Origin: Paracoccaceae bacterium
GTDB taxonomy: Bacteria > Pseudomonadota > Alphaproteobacteria > Rhodobacterales > Rhodobacteraceae
Reading direction: 5' to 3'
DNA length: 33,197 bases
Assembly (NCBI GenBank): GCA_007692585.1
Contig: REBU01000025.1
Span: 1-33,197, forward strand
This document shows positions 23,087 to 32,945 of this stretch, piece by piece (the stretch's first letter is position 1; each line of letters begins with the position of its first letter). The translations under genes were made by a program, and so were the position numbers. The notes under the pieces were generated by a model. That model ran no database searches, was not told where the DNA came from, and was given only the letters and a program-made list of their open reading frames with translations.

Positions 23087-23914
23087 ATGAACAAGTATAT
23101 GACCACCGCTGCCGCGTCGGTCCTGGCTCTGGCAATGGGTGTGACCTCGGCTCAAGCGCAGGCACAGCTGACCGGTGTGCAGGCCCTGGACGACAGGCTG
23201 ACCGATATCGAACGCGACGTGCGCGAAGATCAGGCGCGTGCCGAAGACCGCGCCCGCTTTGGCAACCAGCAATTCGCCCCCGGCTGGACCGGCAGCCTTG
23301 CGATGAGCTTTGCGGCAAATCGTGGCAATTCCGACGCGCGCGACATGAGCCTTGCTGGCCGGTTCAACTACAATATCGGGCAATGGAACCACAGTCTCGG
23401 GCTAGGTCTGGAACTGGGGCGCGCCAATGACGCACGCACCAAGGCCGACGGGTTTGCCGTCTATGACGCCAATTACTACATCGCCGATGATTTCTACGTC
23501 TTCGGTCTGGGTCGGGTCGAAGCCGACCGGATGCCCGACAACAAGACCACGGACGCTTTCCTGGGCTTTGGTCCCGGCTACCGGATCGTCAATACCGAAG
23601 ACGTCGCATGGCGTGTGCAGGCGGGCCCCGGGATCCGCTACAACCGCTCTGGTGGCGAAAACACCACGGAAGTCGGCGCCATTGCTTCGTCGCGCGCCTA
23701 TTACCGGATCACCGACGGGGTGTTCATGACCAACAACACCGACGTGCTGCGTTCGAAAGTCGGCACGATTGCCGAGAATGATTTCGGCATCAGCGTTGGT
23801 CAGCTCGAAGGTCTGTCCACGCGCTTCAGCGTGCGGACGAACTACAACAGCGCGAATACCGGCAAGAAGACTGACCACGTCCTTGGCGTGTCGCTGGTCT
23901 ACGGGTTCCGTTGA
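23087..23914 (+). CDS. DUF481-family outer-membrane beta-barrel protein
   Basis: This 275-residue secreted protein has an N-terminal signal peptide (MNKYMTTAAASVLALAMGV, cleavage probably after AQA near residue 25). A short acidic and basic helix (DDRLTDIERDVREDQARAED) follows, then a series of alternating strands (GWTGSLAMSFAANRGNSDAR, FNYNIGQWNHSLGLGLELG and others) ending VLGVSLVYGFR. This matches the DUF481 (YdiY-like) barrel family, whose function is not established. The ATG has AAGGAG upstream. It is a single-gene unit with its own terminator at 23945. Confidence 0.88.
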   Translation: MNKYMTTAAASVLALAMGVTSAQAQAQLTGVQALDDRLTDIERDVREDQARAEDRARFGNQQFAPGWTGSLAMSFAANRGNSDARDMSLAGRFNYNIGQWNHSLGLGLELGRANDARTKADGFAVYDANYYIADDFYVFGLGRVEADRMPDNKTTDAFLGFGPGYRIVNTEDVAWRVQAGPGIRYNRSGGENTTEVGAIASSRAYYRITDGVFMTNNTDVLRSKVGTIAENDFGISVGQLEGLSTRFSVRTNYNSANTGKKTDHVLGVSLVYGFR

Positions 23915-23944
23915 TCTGACCTGTCTGCAAGAAGAAGCCAACTT

Positions 23945-23969
23945 GGGTGCGCGTTGCGCACCCCTTTTT
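23945..23969 (+). terminator. Intrinsic terminator of the DUF481 gene
   Basis: GGGTGCGC (23945-23952) pairs with GCGCACCC (23956-23963), 8 bp perfect with a GTT loop, then C and TTTTT. The T-run touches the stop codon of the converging glycosyltransferase gene at 23969. On the minus strand no T-run follows, so it serves mainly the plus-strand gene. Confidence 0.93.
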
Positions 23970-25186
23970 CATGCGCCGCCTTCCACAAAGCCGAGCAGGC
24001 GCGGCAGGCAGATACGGTGCAGATCGTAATTCTCGACAATGCTCGCGCGCGCCGCGCGGCGCAGGGGCGCATCAGCATCAGACCCTGCAAGCGCGCGGAT
24101 CAGCGCCTCTGACCAACCCTCGATATCGAAGAAATCGACCAGCCGCCCGTTCACCCCATGGGTGATCACCTCTTCCACCGGCCCCGTGCGCGACGCGATG
24201 ACATTGGCCCCCATCGCCATAGCCTCGAGCAGCGACCATGACAGCACGAAAGGCGCGGTCAGATAGGCATGCGCGCGCCCGATCTGGATCAGGCACTTGT
24301 AATCCGCATAGGGCACACGCCCCAGAAAATGCACACGGTTCAGGTCGATGCGGCCTGCGAGTTCACGCAGAAACACCTCGCGCCAGCACCCTTGTGGCGG
24401 TGCCGCGCCGTAGCTCACCCCATCACCGCCGATGATCACCACCTGCGCGTTTGGGCGCGCGGCCAATACCTCGGGCAGGGCGCGCAGAAAGATATGCGTG
24501 CCACGATAAGGTTCGAGATTGCGCGCGACATAGGTCAGCACCTCCTCGCCCGCGCGCAAGCTGCGCCCGTTGGGCAGCGTGAAATGCGCGGCAGGGTCAG
24601 GGGCGAGTGCGGTCGTGTCGATCCCGTCATGGGTGATGGTGATCTTGTCGCGAAAACAGGCGGGGAAGGTGTCGGCCTGCCATTCGGTGGGTGACAGAGC
24701 CGCGTCGGCCTGCACCATGGCCAGTGCAAGATGGGCCTGGCGCGCCGTTACGGAAAAACCGCCAAAGGCATCAACCGGACTGAATTCCGGATCAAACCCC
24801 ACATCAAGCCCGCGCGTCGCATAGTAGAATTCCGCATAGATCAGAAGCCGCGCCTCGGGCCAGACTTCACGCAGGAACAGCGTCTCGCCCCAGCCGGAAT
24901 GACCGAAGATCACGTCTGGCACAAAGCCCAGCTTGTCGCGCAACTGCACCGCCGCCCGCCCCACCCGGTGCGCGCGGTCGGTCATCGCGGTGTAGGTTGT
25001 AGCCAGCCGCGTGGCGCGCGGGTCGGGCGCAGGGTCGGGCATGGGATAGCGATAGGTCTGGATCGTGCTCGCCTGCGCGTTCTTTTCCGCCGTCAGCGCC
25101 GCGACCTGATGCCCGCGCGCAGCCAGCGCGGGCGCGAGATGCTTGAACTGGCCGGGGAAATTCTGATGAACGAAGAGTATCCGCAC
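23969..25186 (-). CDS. Family 4-type glycosyltransferase
   Basis: The 405-residue product begins at a GTG (25184-25186) preceded by GGAGG, giving VRILFVHQNFPGQFKHLAPA, the typical start of a GT-B glycosyltransferase. The C-terminal domain shows YVARNLEPYRGTHIFLRALP, VVIIGGDGVSYG, RVHFLGRVPY and SLLEAMAMGANVIASRTGPV with the EAMA nucleotide-sugar loop. It probably transfers sugar from a nucleotide donor to a surface polysaccharide or lipid; the acceptor is unknown. It starts 16 bp after yejF on the same strand, so it is probably the last gene of the yej operon. An ATG reading from 25312 would overlap yejF heavily. Confidence 0.9.
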   Translation of the reverse strand: MRILFVHQNFPGQFKHLAPALAARGHQVAALTAEKNAQASTIQTYRYPMPDPAPDPRATRLATTYTAMTDRAHRVGRAAVQLRDKLGFVPDVIFGHSGWGETLFLREVWPEARLLIYAEFYYATRGLDVGFDPEFSPVDAFGGFSVTARQAHLALAMVQADAALSPTEWQADTFPACFRDKITITHDGIDTTALAPDPAAHFTLPNGRSLRAGEEVLTYVARNLEPYRGTHIFLRALPEVLAARPNAQVVIIGGDGVSYGAAPPQGCWREVFLRELAGRIDLNRVHFLGRVPYADYKCLIQIGRAHAYLTAPFVLSWSLLEAMAMGANVIASRTGPVEEVITHGVNGRLVDFFDIEGWSEALIRALAGSDADAPLRRAARASIVENYDLHRICLPRLLGFVEGGA

Positions 25187-25202
25187 CCCGACCGCCTCCC
25201 TG

Positions 25203-26807
25203 TCAGCCCGCGCCGATGGCCTTGACCTCGAACGCGGCGGCGAGCAACTGGCGCGTGTAGTCGCTGCGCGGCGCATCAAAGACCTGATCAATCGCGCCCG
25301 CTTCCACGACATCGCCCGCGCGCATCACGATGACCTTATGCGACAGCGCGCGCACAACGCGCAGATCATGGCTGATGAACAGATAGGCCAGCCCGTGCTT
25401 GCGCTGCAGCGCGCGCAATAAGTCGACGATCTGCACCTGCACGGTCATGTCCAACGCCGAGGTCGGCTCGTCCAGCACCACCAGCCGGGGCCGCAGGATC
25501 ATCGCGCGGGCAATGGCGATGCGCTGGCGTTGCCCGCCGGAAAACTCATGCGGGTAGCGCTCCATCGTCGCGGGGTCGAGGCCCACTTCGGCCATGATCT
25601 CGGCCACCAATTCACGCGCGCTCTTGCCCTTGGGCACGCCATGCACGCCCAGTCCTTCCGCGATGATCTGCTCGACCGTCATGCGGGGCGACAGGCTGCC
25701 GAAAGGGTCTTGGAACACGATCTGCAAATGCCTGCGCAACGCGCGCAGGTCACGGGATCTGCGGCCCTGAATATCCGCGCCCTCAAACCAGATCGGCCCC
25801 TCGCTGGCAATCAGCCGCAGGATCGCCAGCGCCAGCGTCGTCTTGCCCGAGCCAGATTCGCCCACGATCCCCAATGTCTCGCCCGCGCGGAGCGTCAGCG
25901 TCGCGTCATTGACGGCTTTCACATGGCCCACTGTGCGGCGCAGAAAGCCGCGCTGGATTGGAAACCAGATGCGCAGTCCGTCCGTGCGCAGGATTTCCTG
26001 CGCATTGGCCGGCACCGGCGCAGGCTCCCCGGTAGATTCTGCCGCCAGAAGCTTTTGCGTGTAGGGGTGCCGGGGGCTTGCGAAAATCTCGGCAGTCGGG
26101 CCTTGCTCGACGATCTCGCCATCCTTCATCACGCAGACCCGGTCGGCGAAGCGGCGCACGATGTTCAGATCATGGGTGATGAACAGAAGGCTCATCCCCT
26201 CGGCCCGTTTCAGATCGACCAGAAGTTCCAGGATCTGCGCCTGAATCGTAACATCCAGCGCCGTGGTCGGCTCGTCAGCGACCAACAGCTCCGGCCCGTT
26301 GGCGAGCGCCATCGCGATCATCACCCGCTGGCGCTGCCCGCCTGAAAGCTGATGCGGATAAGCGCTCAAGCGGCTTTCTGCATCGCGGATACCGACTTTC
26401 TGAAGCAGCTCCAGCACCCGCGCCCGCGCTGCCGCACCGCCCAGGCCCTGATGCAGCGACAGGCTCTCGGCAATCTGCATCTCGATCGTGTGCAACGGGT
26501 TCAGCGAGGTCATCGGCTCCTGAAAGATGAAGCTGATATCATTGCCGCGCACCTGCCGCAGCATCCGGTCGGACGCGCCGACAAGCTCGTCGCCCTTGAA
26601 GGCGACCGAGCCCGCGACCTGCGCCGAATCGGGCAAAAGCCCCACAGTGGAAAGCGCGCTGACCGACTTGCCCGAGCCGGATTCGCCCACAATCGCCACG
26701 GTTTCGCCCTTGTCGACATGGAAGCTGACACCGCGCACGGCGCGCACCTCGCGCCCCTCCTGCAAGAAGGTCACGGACAGATCGCGGACATCCAGAACAC
26801 GGCTCAT
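25203..26807 (-). CDS. yejF: Peptide ABC transporter, fused double ATPase YejF
   Basis: This 534-residue protein carries two complete ATPase domains in tandem (about 1-265 and 275-534). Each has a Walker A (GESGSGKS and GESGSGKT), a Q-loop, the signature (LSGGQRQRV and FSGGQRQRI), Walker B (LLVADEPT and LVVLDEPT) and the H-loop histidine. It powers the YejBE permease, which imports oligopeptides and, in enterobacteria, the peptide antibiotic microcin C. Its start overlaps the yejE stop by four bases (ATGA). The glycosyltransferase follows after 16 bp. Confidence 0.97.
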   Translation of the reverse strand: MSRVLDVRDLSVTFLQEGREVRAVRGVSFHVDKGETVAIVGESGSGKSVSALSTVGLLPDSAQVAGSVAFKGDELVGASDRMLRQVRGNDISFIFQEPMTSLNPLHTIEMQIAESLSLHQGLGGAAARARVLELLQKVGIRDAESRLSAYPHQLSGGQRQRVMIAMALANGPELLVADEPTTALDVTIQAQILELLVDLKRAEGMSLLFITHDLNIVRRFADRVCVMKDGEIVEQGPTAEIFASPRHPYTQKLLAAESTGEPAPVPANAQEILRTDGLRIWFPIQRGFLRRTVGHVKAVNDATLTLRAGETLGIVGESGSGKTTLALAILRLIASEGPIWFEGADIQGRRSRDLRALRRHLQIVFQDPFGSLSPRMTVEQIIAEGLGVHGVPKGKSARELVAEIMAEVGLDPATMERYPHEFSGGQRQRIAIARAMILRPRLVVLDEPTSALDMTVQVQIVDLLRALQRKHGLAYLFISHDLRVVRALSHKVIVMRAGDVVEAGAIDQVFDAPRSDYTRQLLAAAFEVKAIGAG

Positions 26808-28006
26808 GCGAAGGTCTTTCTGGGGTCAAAAGCGTCGCGCACGCCCTCAAAAATGAACACCAGAAGCGACAGCATGATCGCGAAGGTGAAAAAGGCCGAG
26901 AAACCCAGCCATGGCGCTTGCAAGTTGTTGCGCGCCTGCAGCGTCATCTCGCCAAGCGAGGGCGCGGAAGACGGCAGGCCAAAGCCCAGAAAATCAAGCG
27001 CGGCAAGGCTGCCGATGACACCCGTGATAATGAAGGGCAGGAAGGTCAGCGTCGCGACCATCGCGTTGGGCAGAACATGGCGGAACATGATCGTGGCGTT
27101 GGACACGCCCAGCGCGCGCGCCGCACGGACATATTCGAAATTGCGCGCGCGCAGGAATTCCGCGCGCACCACGCCCACAAGCCCCGTCCAGCCAAACAGC
27201 GTCATCAGAAACACCAGAAGCCAGAAATTCATCACGAACATGGATGACAAGATGATGATCACATAAAGCGACGGGACCGAATTCCACAGCTCGATGACGC
27301 GCTGAAAGAGCAGATCCAGAAGCCCGCCGAAAAAGCCCTGCACCGCCCCCGCTGCAATCCCGATGACCGAAGTCAGCGCCGTCACAATCAGCGCGAAGGT
27401 GATCGACAGCCTGAAGCCATAAATCACCCGCGCCAACACATCGCGCGCGGTGTCATCCGTGCCCAGCCAATGCCGCTCATCTGGCGGCGAGGGGGCGGCG
27501 CGGCCAATATCGTTGATCGTGTTGTAGCTGAAAGGGATGAGCGGCCAGACCATCCAGCCCGCCACGATCGCCTCGCCATCGACAAAGCCGGTTTCGGCCT
27601 GCGCCATGGCCTCATCGGGATCGTCGAGGCACAGCTCCGCCCCCCCGGTGCGGATCAGGCATTGCACTTCGGGATCGCGGTAAACGGCTTCGGTTCGGAA
27701 ATCGCCGCCAAAGGCCGTTTCCGGGTAGAAATTGCGAATGGGGAAATGCAACTCACCGCGAAAGCTGAGCACGATGGGCCGGTCATTGGCGATGTATTCG
27801 GCAAACAAGGACAGCCCGTAGAGCACACCAAGGATGATTAGCGACCAGAAGGCACGCCGATTGGCGCGGAAATTGCGCCAGCGGCGGCGGTTGAGCGCGG
27901 AAATCGTGATCCCGAACCGTTTGGTCGGCGGCGGCATGGTCGCTGTTCCGTCAGCCTCGGGCAAAGGGTCGGGGGCAGAGACGAAAGCATCGGCGCGCTG
28001 GTCCAT
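26804..28006 (-). CDS. yejE: Peptide ABC transporter permease YejE
   Basis: This 400-residue inner-membrane permease has a cytoplasmic head, one helix (about 53-70), a long periplasmic loop with FRGELHFPIRNFYPETAFGG and the ERHWLGTDDTARDVLARVIYG motif typical of the OppC/DppC group, then five helices. The EAA loop for ATPase coupling is EYVRAARALGVSNATIMFRH. The long periplasmic loop is the mark of YejE as against other OppC homologues. It starts 3 bp after the yejB stop and overlaps yejF by four bases. Confidence 0.96.
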   Translation of the reverse strand: MDQRADAFVSAPDPLPEADGTATMPPPTKRFGITISALNRRRWRNFRANRRAFWSLIILGVLYGLSLFAEYIANDRPIVLSFRGELHFPIRNFYPETAFGGDFRTEAVYRDPEVQCLIRTGGAELCLDDPDEAMAQAETGFVDGEAIVAGWMVWPLIPFSYNTINDIGRAAPSPPDERHWLGTDDTARDVLARVIYGFRLSITFALIVTALTSVIGIAAGAVQGFFGGLLDLLFQRVIELWNSVPSLYVIIILSSMFVMNFWLLVFLMTLFGWTGLVGVVRAEFLRARNFEYVRAARALGVSNATIMFRHVLPNAMVATLTFLPFIITGVIGSLAALDFLGFGLPSSAPSLGEMTLQARNNLQAPWLGFSAFFTFAIMLSLLVFIFEGVRDAFDPRKTFA

Positions 28007-28009
28007 GGC

Positions 28010-29098
28010 TCAGGTCTCCCGCGATTCAAAGTCGATGCGCGGGTCGATCCAGACATACATCAGATCCGAGATCAGCCCGACCACCAGCCCGATCAGCCCG
28101 AAGACGAAAAGCGTGCCGAACATCACCGGGTAATCGCGCGCAACGGTCGCCTCAAAGGCCAGCCGCCCCAGCCCGTCGAGCGAGAAAATCGTCTCGATGA
28201 TCAGCGAGCCGCCGAAGAACACGCCCACGAACACGGCGGGGAAGCCCGCAATCACGATCAGCATGGCGTTGCGAAAGACATGGCCATAAAGCACCTTGTT
28301 TTCGGCAAGGCCCTTGGCACGGGCCGTCATCACATAATGCTTGCGGATCTCCTCCAGAAAACTGTTTTTCGTCAGCAGCGTCAGCGTGGCAAAAGCCGAG
28401 ATGGTCGAGGCGATGACCGGCAGGGTGATATGCCAGAAATAGTCGAGCACCTTGCCGATAGGCGAAAGCGTGTCCCAGACTTCCTGCGGCGAGGTCAGGC
28501 CGCGCGCGGGGAATATCTGGAAATACGAGCCGCCCGCGAACAGCACCAGAAGCAGGATCGCAAACAGGAAGCCGGGGATCGCATAGGCGACGATGATCAA
28601 CCCGGACGTGAACGTATCAAATCGCGAACCGTCACGAACCGCCTTGCGGATGCCCAGCGGGATTGAGACCAGATAGGCGATGAGCGTGGACCACAGCCCG
28701 AGGCTGATCGAGACCGGCAGCTTTTCGATCACCAGTTCGACCACCGAAATCGAGCGGAAATAGCTCATTCCGAAATCAAAACGGATGTAATTCCACATCA
28801 TATGCAGAAACCGCTCGACCGGCGGCTTGTCGAAGCCGAATTCACGCTCAAGCTGCGCGATGAACTCTGGCGGCAGGCCCCGCGCGCCCTGATAGCGCTC
28901 GTTCTCGATCGCGCCGACATTCACATCCGCGCCGGCCCCGTCGAAGCCGCCAAAGACATTACCCTGCCCTTCCATCTGGGCAATGACCTGTTCAATCGGA
29001 CCGCCCGGAACGAATTGCACCAGAAAGAAATTTATCACCATCACGCCCAGAAGCGTGGGGATGATCAAGGCGAGGCGTCGCGCGATATAGGCGCCCAT
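28010..29098 (-). CDS. yejB: Peptide ABC transporter permease YejB
   Basis: This 362-residue OppB/DppB-type permease begins [20 protein letters not shown] and contains [14 protein letters not shown], an inserted glycine-rich periplasmic loop ([18 protein letters not shown]), [20 protein letters not shown], and the EAA loop [20 protein letters not shown]. Six hydrophobic helices are visible. The insertion after PGGPIEQ is typical of YejB. It starts 3 bp after yejA; its ribosome site overlaps the yejA stop. Confidence 0.96.
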   Translation of the reverse strand: MGAYIARRLALIIPTLLGVMVINFFLVQFVPGGPIEQVIAQMEGQGNVFGGFDGAGADVNVGAIENERYQGARGLPPEFIAQLEREFGFDKPPVERFLHMMWNYIRFDFGMSYFRSISVVELVIEKLPVSISLGLWSTLIAYLVSIPLGIRKAVRDGSRFDTFTSGLIIVAYAIPGFLFAILLLVLFAGGSYFQIFPARGLTSPQEVWDTLSPIGKVLDYFWHITLPVIASTISAFATLTLLTKNSFLEEIRKHYVMTARAKGLAENKVLYGHVFRNAMLIVIAGFPAVFVGVFFGGSLIIETIFSLDGLGRLAFEATVARDYPVMFGTLFVFGLIGLVVGLISDLMYVWIDPRIDFESRET

Positions 29099-29101
29099 GG
29101 T

Positions 29102-31000
29102 TTACCTCAGCGCTCCGGCCGCGCGCAATTCGTCGAAGCGCTCCTGATCGAACCACCAGAAATCCAGCTCGCCCGTTGAAAAGGGCGGGATCTCGTCGGG
29201 GCGGCGGAACATGTCCCAATAGGCCAGCCAGACCGTGTCATTGAACCAGACCGGAATCATGAAATGCTCGTAGCGCAGCACCCGGTCCAGCGCCATCAGC
29301 CCGGCGTCGCGCGTCGCTGCGTCCGGGGCATCGAGCGACAATTCGATCACGGCATCCACCAGCGGACTGCGCAGCCCGGCAGGGTTGAACACATCCCCTG
29401 CAGCTTCTGACCCATAGGACTGACGCAACCCCGTGCCCGTATCCATGAATGCGCGATACTGATCGAAAATCATATCGTAATCGCGGTTACGACGCCGATC
29501 CGTGTGCTGGGCCGGGTCTATGCGCTGGAAGCGGGCATCAATGCCAAGCCCCTGCAGGTTTTGGGTGAAGGTTTCGACAATAGAATCCATGGTGGCCGAT
29601 CCGGCACTGGAAACAGGGATTTCGATGGTCATCCGCTCCCCGGTGGCATTGCGCAGAACCCCGGCGCTATCAACCTCCCAACCGGCCTCTTCCAGCAACG
29701 CCTTAGCCTGACGCATGTTGCGCCGGTCACTCAGCCGCGCGGCGTCAGAGCTATGCGGCACGCGCGCAGCTTCGGTCAAAACCGCTTCGGGCACCAGATC
29801 GCCCAGCGACTGCAACAACTCCAGCTCCAACCCCTCTGGTGGCCCATCGGCCTGAAAGGGTGTGCCTTGGGTGAAGCTCACGCGTGGCTGGAACAGCCCG
29901 TATTGCAGCGTCTCATTGGTCCATTCGAAGTTCCACGCCAGCGAAATCGCATCGCGCACGCGCCGATCCTGCAGGAACGGGCGCTCCAGATTGAAAATGA
30001 AGCCTGTCGGCGTGGGCGCGAATCCCGTGGCCAGCTCCTCGCGCACCACATGGCCGCGCGCGATGGCCGGAAAGTCGTAGCCCGTTGCCCATTGCCGTGA
30101 ATTATTCTCGGCGCGGAACGTGTATTCACCTGTCTTGAACGCCTCGAAAGCGGCAGCGCCATCGGCGAAATACTCCACCCGGATTTCATCGAAATTATGC
30201 CGCCCGCGATTGATTGGCAGCTCATTGCCCCAGTAATCGGGGTTGCGACGATAGGTGATGCGGCGGTTCACCTCGAAACTGTCGAGTGTATAGGGGCCGG
30301 AACCGGGAGAGATCTCCATGCGCGATTCGTCCAGCCGCGCGCCGGTTTCTTCATACCACGCTTTCGAAAACACCGGCGTCGAGCCCACCTGATCGATCAG
30401 CGAGCGGCGCGAAATCCCTTCCGCGAAGGTGAATTTCACAGTGTGATCGTCCAGTGCCTCGGCCCCTGTCACGCGTTCGCTCACACCCTGCGAAAAAGAC
30501 GGCAACCCCTGCTCCAGAAACAGCTCATGCGAAAACACCACATCATGCGCTGTCAGTGGCGTGCCGTCGGAAAACCGCGCTTCGGGGCGCATGTGGAAGA
30601 TCACCCAATCCTTGCTTTCGGGATATTCCAGCGCATGGGCCAGCAACCCGTAGCTTTCGCCATAAGCATCCGCAGGGACCAAACCGCCGCCAAACGGCTC
30701 CGACGTCTCTAGCAGACTCTCGTAGATCGAAGAGGAAAACGCCCCCGCACGCCCGCGCCGCGTGTATGGATTCATCGAATCGAACGTGCCCTGCGCCGAG
30801 ATCGAGATCACGCCCCCTTTGGGCGCATCGGGATTGACGTAGCGCAGATGCTCGAAATCCGCATCATAGCTCAGATCACCGAAGAAGGAATAGCCATGCG
30901 TCTCGATGATCCGGGGCTCGGTTTCCGTCGCGGACAGGGGCACCAGAGGCGACAAGACAAGGCCGCCGACAGCAAGATACGCCAGTAAACTGCGGGACAT
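29102..31000 (-). CDS. yejA: Extracellular solute-binding protein YejA of a peptide importer
   Basis: The 632-residue family 5 (SBP_bac_5) binding protein has a signal peptide (MSRSLLAYLAVGGLVLSPLV). Hallmarks are FEHLRYVNPDAPKGG, GTFDSMNPY, ARFSDGTPLTAHDVVFS and YRRNPDYWG. I chose the ATG at 30998-31000 because AGGAGG lies 8 bases upstream; a TTG two codons earlier is possible. It delivers peptides in the periplasm to YejBE. It is first in yejABEF. The 186 bases upstream contain no gene; the promoter is presumably there, but I see no clear hexamers. Confidence 0.97.
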   Translation of the reverse strand: MSRSLLAYLAVGGLVLSPLVPLSATETEPRIIETHGYSFFGDLSYDADFEHLRYVNPDAPKGGVISISAQGTFDSMNPYTRRGRAGAFSSSIYESLLETSEPFGGGLVPADAYGESYGLLAHALEYPESKDWVIFHMRPEARFSDGTPLTAHDVVFSHELFLEQGLPSFSQGVSERVTGAEALDDHTVKFTFAEGISRRSLIDQVGSTPVFSKAWYEETGARLDESRMEISPGSGPYTLDSFEVNRRITYRRNPDYWGNELPINRGRHNFDEIRVEYFADGAAAFEAFKTGEYTFRAENNSRQWATGYDFPAIARGHVVREELATGFAPTPTGFIFNLERPFLQDRRVRDAISLAWNFEWTNETLQYGLFQPRVSFTQGTPFQADGPPEGLELELLQSLGDLVPEAVLTEAARVPHSSDAARLSDRRNMRQAKALLEEAGWEVDSAGVLRNATGERMTIEIPVSSAGSATMDSIVETFTQNLQGLGIDARFQRIDPAQHTDRRRNRDYDMIFDQYRAFMDTGTGLRQSYGSEAAGDVFNPAGLRSPLVDAVIELSLDAPDAATRDAGLMALDRVLRYEHFMIPVWFNDTVWLAYWDMFRRPDEIPPFSTGELDFWWFDQERFDELRAAGALR

Positions 31001-31132
31001 GGGCAATTCCTCCTGTTCTGGCCTCTCTTGAACCGGGCCTTCGCAGATCAGTATTTAGCTTTTCGCAGGCAGTGTCGACTGCCGCGCGTGCATTTCACGC
31101 GACAGACAACCGAATTTGATGGAATTGACATG

Positions 31133-31159
31133 AAAAAAGCCGCCCGATCTGCGGGCGGC
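31133..31159 (-). terminator. Intrinsic terminator of the anchored cytochrome gene
   Basis: GCCGCCCG (31139-31146) pairs with CGGGCGGC (31152-31159), 8 bp perfect with a 5-base loop, followed leftward by a T-run (complement of A31133-31138). It is 27 bp after the stop and isolates the cytochrome gene from yejABEF. Confidence 0.94.
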
Positions 31160-31186
31160 CCTGTCACGCGCATGAGTTGCGAAAGC

Positions 31187-31696
31187 TCAGCTTTCACTTT
31201 CAATATAGGCGATGAGATTGGCGCGGTCCTGGACGCTTGCAATTCCGCGGAAGCTCATCGAGGTGCCGGGTGTGATGGCATTCGGGTTCTCAATGAAGGC
31301 CGACAGGATTTCCGGTGTCCAGGCCTCCCCGGCCTGATCGAGCGCGCCCGAGTAGTTGAAGCCATCAATCACGCCGATTTCACGGTTCACGACCCCGTGC
31401 AGATACGGACCAACGCCATTGCGTCCGGCTTCCAGCGCGTGGCAGGCGCGGCATTGCGACCAGAGCCGCGAGCCGGCAGCCGCATCGGCCACTTCAAAGG
31501 CTTCCTCGAAGGTCAGCTCGGCCACAGGCTCGGCACCTGCGGCATCATCCGTACCCGTATCGATGATGAAAGCCTGAGGGGCATTCGCACTGCCCGGAAC
31601 GTAGATTACATTCGCCACCCAGTTCCCGAGTAAAAAGATAAGCAAAGCACCGCAAAAAGCGGCTATCGCCTTGGTGACGGTCATCGTGTCAAACAT
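31187..31696 (-). CDS. cycM: Membrane-anchored c-type cytochrome (c552 / cytochrome cy type)
   Basis: The 169-residue product starts MFDTMTVTKAIAAFCGALLI, close to the Paracoccus cytochrome c552 (CycM) N-terminus as I recall it. An uncleaved signal-anchor helix (about 8-32) is followed by a flexible acidic linker (about 45-65) and a class I cytochrome c domain with CRACH (Cys82, Cys85, His86) and Met147 in GTSMSFRG. Proteins of this type carry electrons between the bc1 complex and terminal oxidases while tethered to the membrane. It diverges from pheA and has its own terminator. The gene symbol follows Paracoccus usage; cycY would be the Rhodobacter name. Confidence 0.9.
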   Translation of the reverse strand: MFDTMTVTKAIAAFCGALLIFLLGNWVANVIYVPGSANAPQAFIIDTGTDDAAGAEPVAELTFEEAFEVADAAAGSRLWSQCRACHALEAGRNGVGPYLHGVVNREIGVIDGFNYSGALDQAGEAWTPEILSAFIENPNAITPGTSMSFRGIASVQDRANLIAYIESES

Positions 31697-31818
31697 AGCG
31701 CAATCCTGTAGCCCGGCAAAGTTGCGCCTATGTATCCGCTTCCCCTTGCCGTTTTCAAGCGGTAGTTACCGCGACGAAATGCCCTTTTGGGCGAATTGGA
31801 TCGATTGTGAGCGGAAAC

Positions 31819-32652
31819 ATGACTGGCAGAATCGCATTTCAAGGTGAACCGGGGGCCTATTCGCACGAAGCCTGCCGCAAGAAGCACCCCGATCTGGAAG
31901 CCGTGCCCTGCCGCACCTTCGAGGATGTGATCGAGTTGGTGCGCACGCATCAGGCTGATCTTGCGATGTTGCCCATCGAGAATTCGACTTTCGGGCGGGT
32001 GGCCGATATCCATCACCTGCTGCCCGACAGCGGCTTGCATATCCTCGACGAAGCCTTTGTGCGGGTGCATATCAACCTGCTGGCGCTGCCCGGTGTGACG
32101 CTCGACCAGATCACCCACGCCAAGAGCCACACCATGCTTCTGGGCCAGTGCCGCGCCTTCCTCAAGACGCATGGCATCCACCGCGTCAAAGGCGCGGACA
32201 CGGCAGGCTCCGCCCGCGAAGTGGCGGAAGCGGGCGTGCCGAGCATGGCCGCACTCGCCTCGGAACTCGCAGGCGAGATCTATGGGCTGGATGTGCTGGC
32301 CCGCCATATCGAGGATCAGGGTAGCAACACCACACGCTTTCTGGTCATGGGCCGCGACGCTGATGATACGCGGCGCGGCGATCACGGCATGATGACGAGC
32401 TTCGTGTTTCGCGTGCGAAACATCCCGGCCGCGCTCTACAAGGCGATGGGGGGCTTTGCGACCAATGGCGTGAACATGGTCAAGCTGGAAAGCTACATGG
32501 TCGACGGCTCCTTCACCGCCACGCAATTCTTCGCCGAGATCGAAGGCCACCCGGAAGACGACGCAGTGGCCCGCGCCCTCGACGAGTTGCGCTATTTCAC
32601 GTCCTACCTGCGCATCCTCGGCACCTATCCGGCAGACCCTGCACGGCGGTAG
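31819..32652 (+). CDS. pheA: Prephenate dehydratase
   Basis: The enzyme makes phenylpyruvate from prephenate in phenylalanine synthesis. The 277-residue product shows the dehydratase domain (IAFQGEPGAYSHEAC, LAMLPIENSTFGRVAD, the catalytic NTTRFLVMGR) and a C-terminal ACT domain (SFVFRVRNIPAALYKAMGGF, MVKLESYMV) for feedback inhibition by phenylalanine. There is no chorismate mutase domain. I chose the ATG at 31819 (MTGRIAFQ), as in related proteins; a GTG at 31807 would add four residues. It diverges from the cytochrome gene across about 120 bp. No terminator is visible after it. Confidence 0.95.
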   Translation: MTGRIAFQGEPGAYSHEACRKKHPDLEAVPCRTFEDVIELVRTHQADLAMLPIENSTFGRVADIHHLLPDSGLHILDEAFVRVHINLLALPGVTLDQITHAKSHTMLLGQCRAFLKTHGIHRVKGADTAGSAREVAEAGVPSMAALASELAGEIYGLDVLARHIEDQGSNTTRFLVMGRDADDTRRGDHGMMTSFVFRVRNIPAALYKAMGGFATNGVNMVKLESYMVDGSFTATQFFAEIEGHPEDDAVARALDELRYFTSYLRILGTYPADPARR

Positions 32653-32945
32653 CGGGCGGAGCTTGCGGATGCAGGTCAAAGGCGATGGGGGGGGGTATGT
32701 TTATCGGCGGCGTTTTAAGCCCATCAGCGACACTCATGCACATCAGAGCACGGAAGGCCCCTCCGCAGGTGCAGCATCGTGGCCGGCCAAGGCTGTGTGG
32801 AAACTCCTGCGCCACGAGAAGCCTTCGGTCGGGAGGGTTTGCAGCAGGGCTTTTGGCTTGTTTGGGTTCATGCAACCCGCCGGTGGCGCGGATATCGCGC
32901 CGATGAGGGCAGTTTGACAGGCTTTCGGGTGTGATTTTCCCTCTT
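32653..32945. other. Non-coding stretch with a probable insertion-sequence end
   Basis: I see no convincing gene in these 293 bases; the short plus-strand frames here have no ribosome site or recognisable protein. There is a run of nine G at 32687-32695. GGCTGTGTGGAAACT at 32791-32805 resembles the terminal repeat of some IS1182-type elements as I recall them, so the mobile element may begin near 32790. A GGCGCG-GATAT-CGCGCC hairpin lies at 32885-32901. The boundary is a guess because the other end is outside the window. Confidence 0.35.

Noticed and set aside
32687-32695. G9 tract as a phase-variation switch
   Set aside because: It lies in no gene and at no recognisable promoter; it is more likely a neutral run or a sequencing-sensitive spot.
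32663-32917. Overlapping plus-strand frames after pheA
   Set aside because: Composition is not protein-like, no ribosome site is present, and the region looks like the non-coding end of an insertion sequence.
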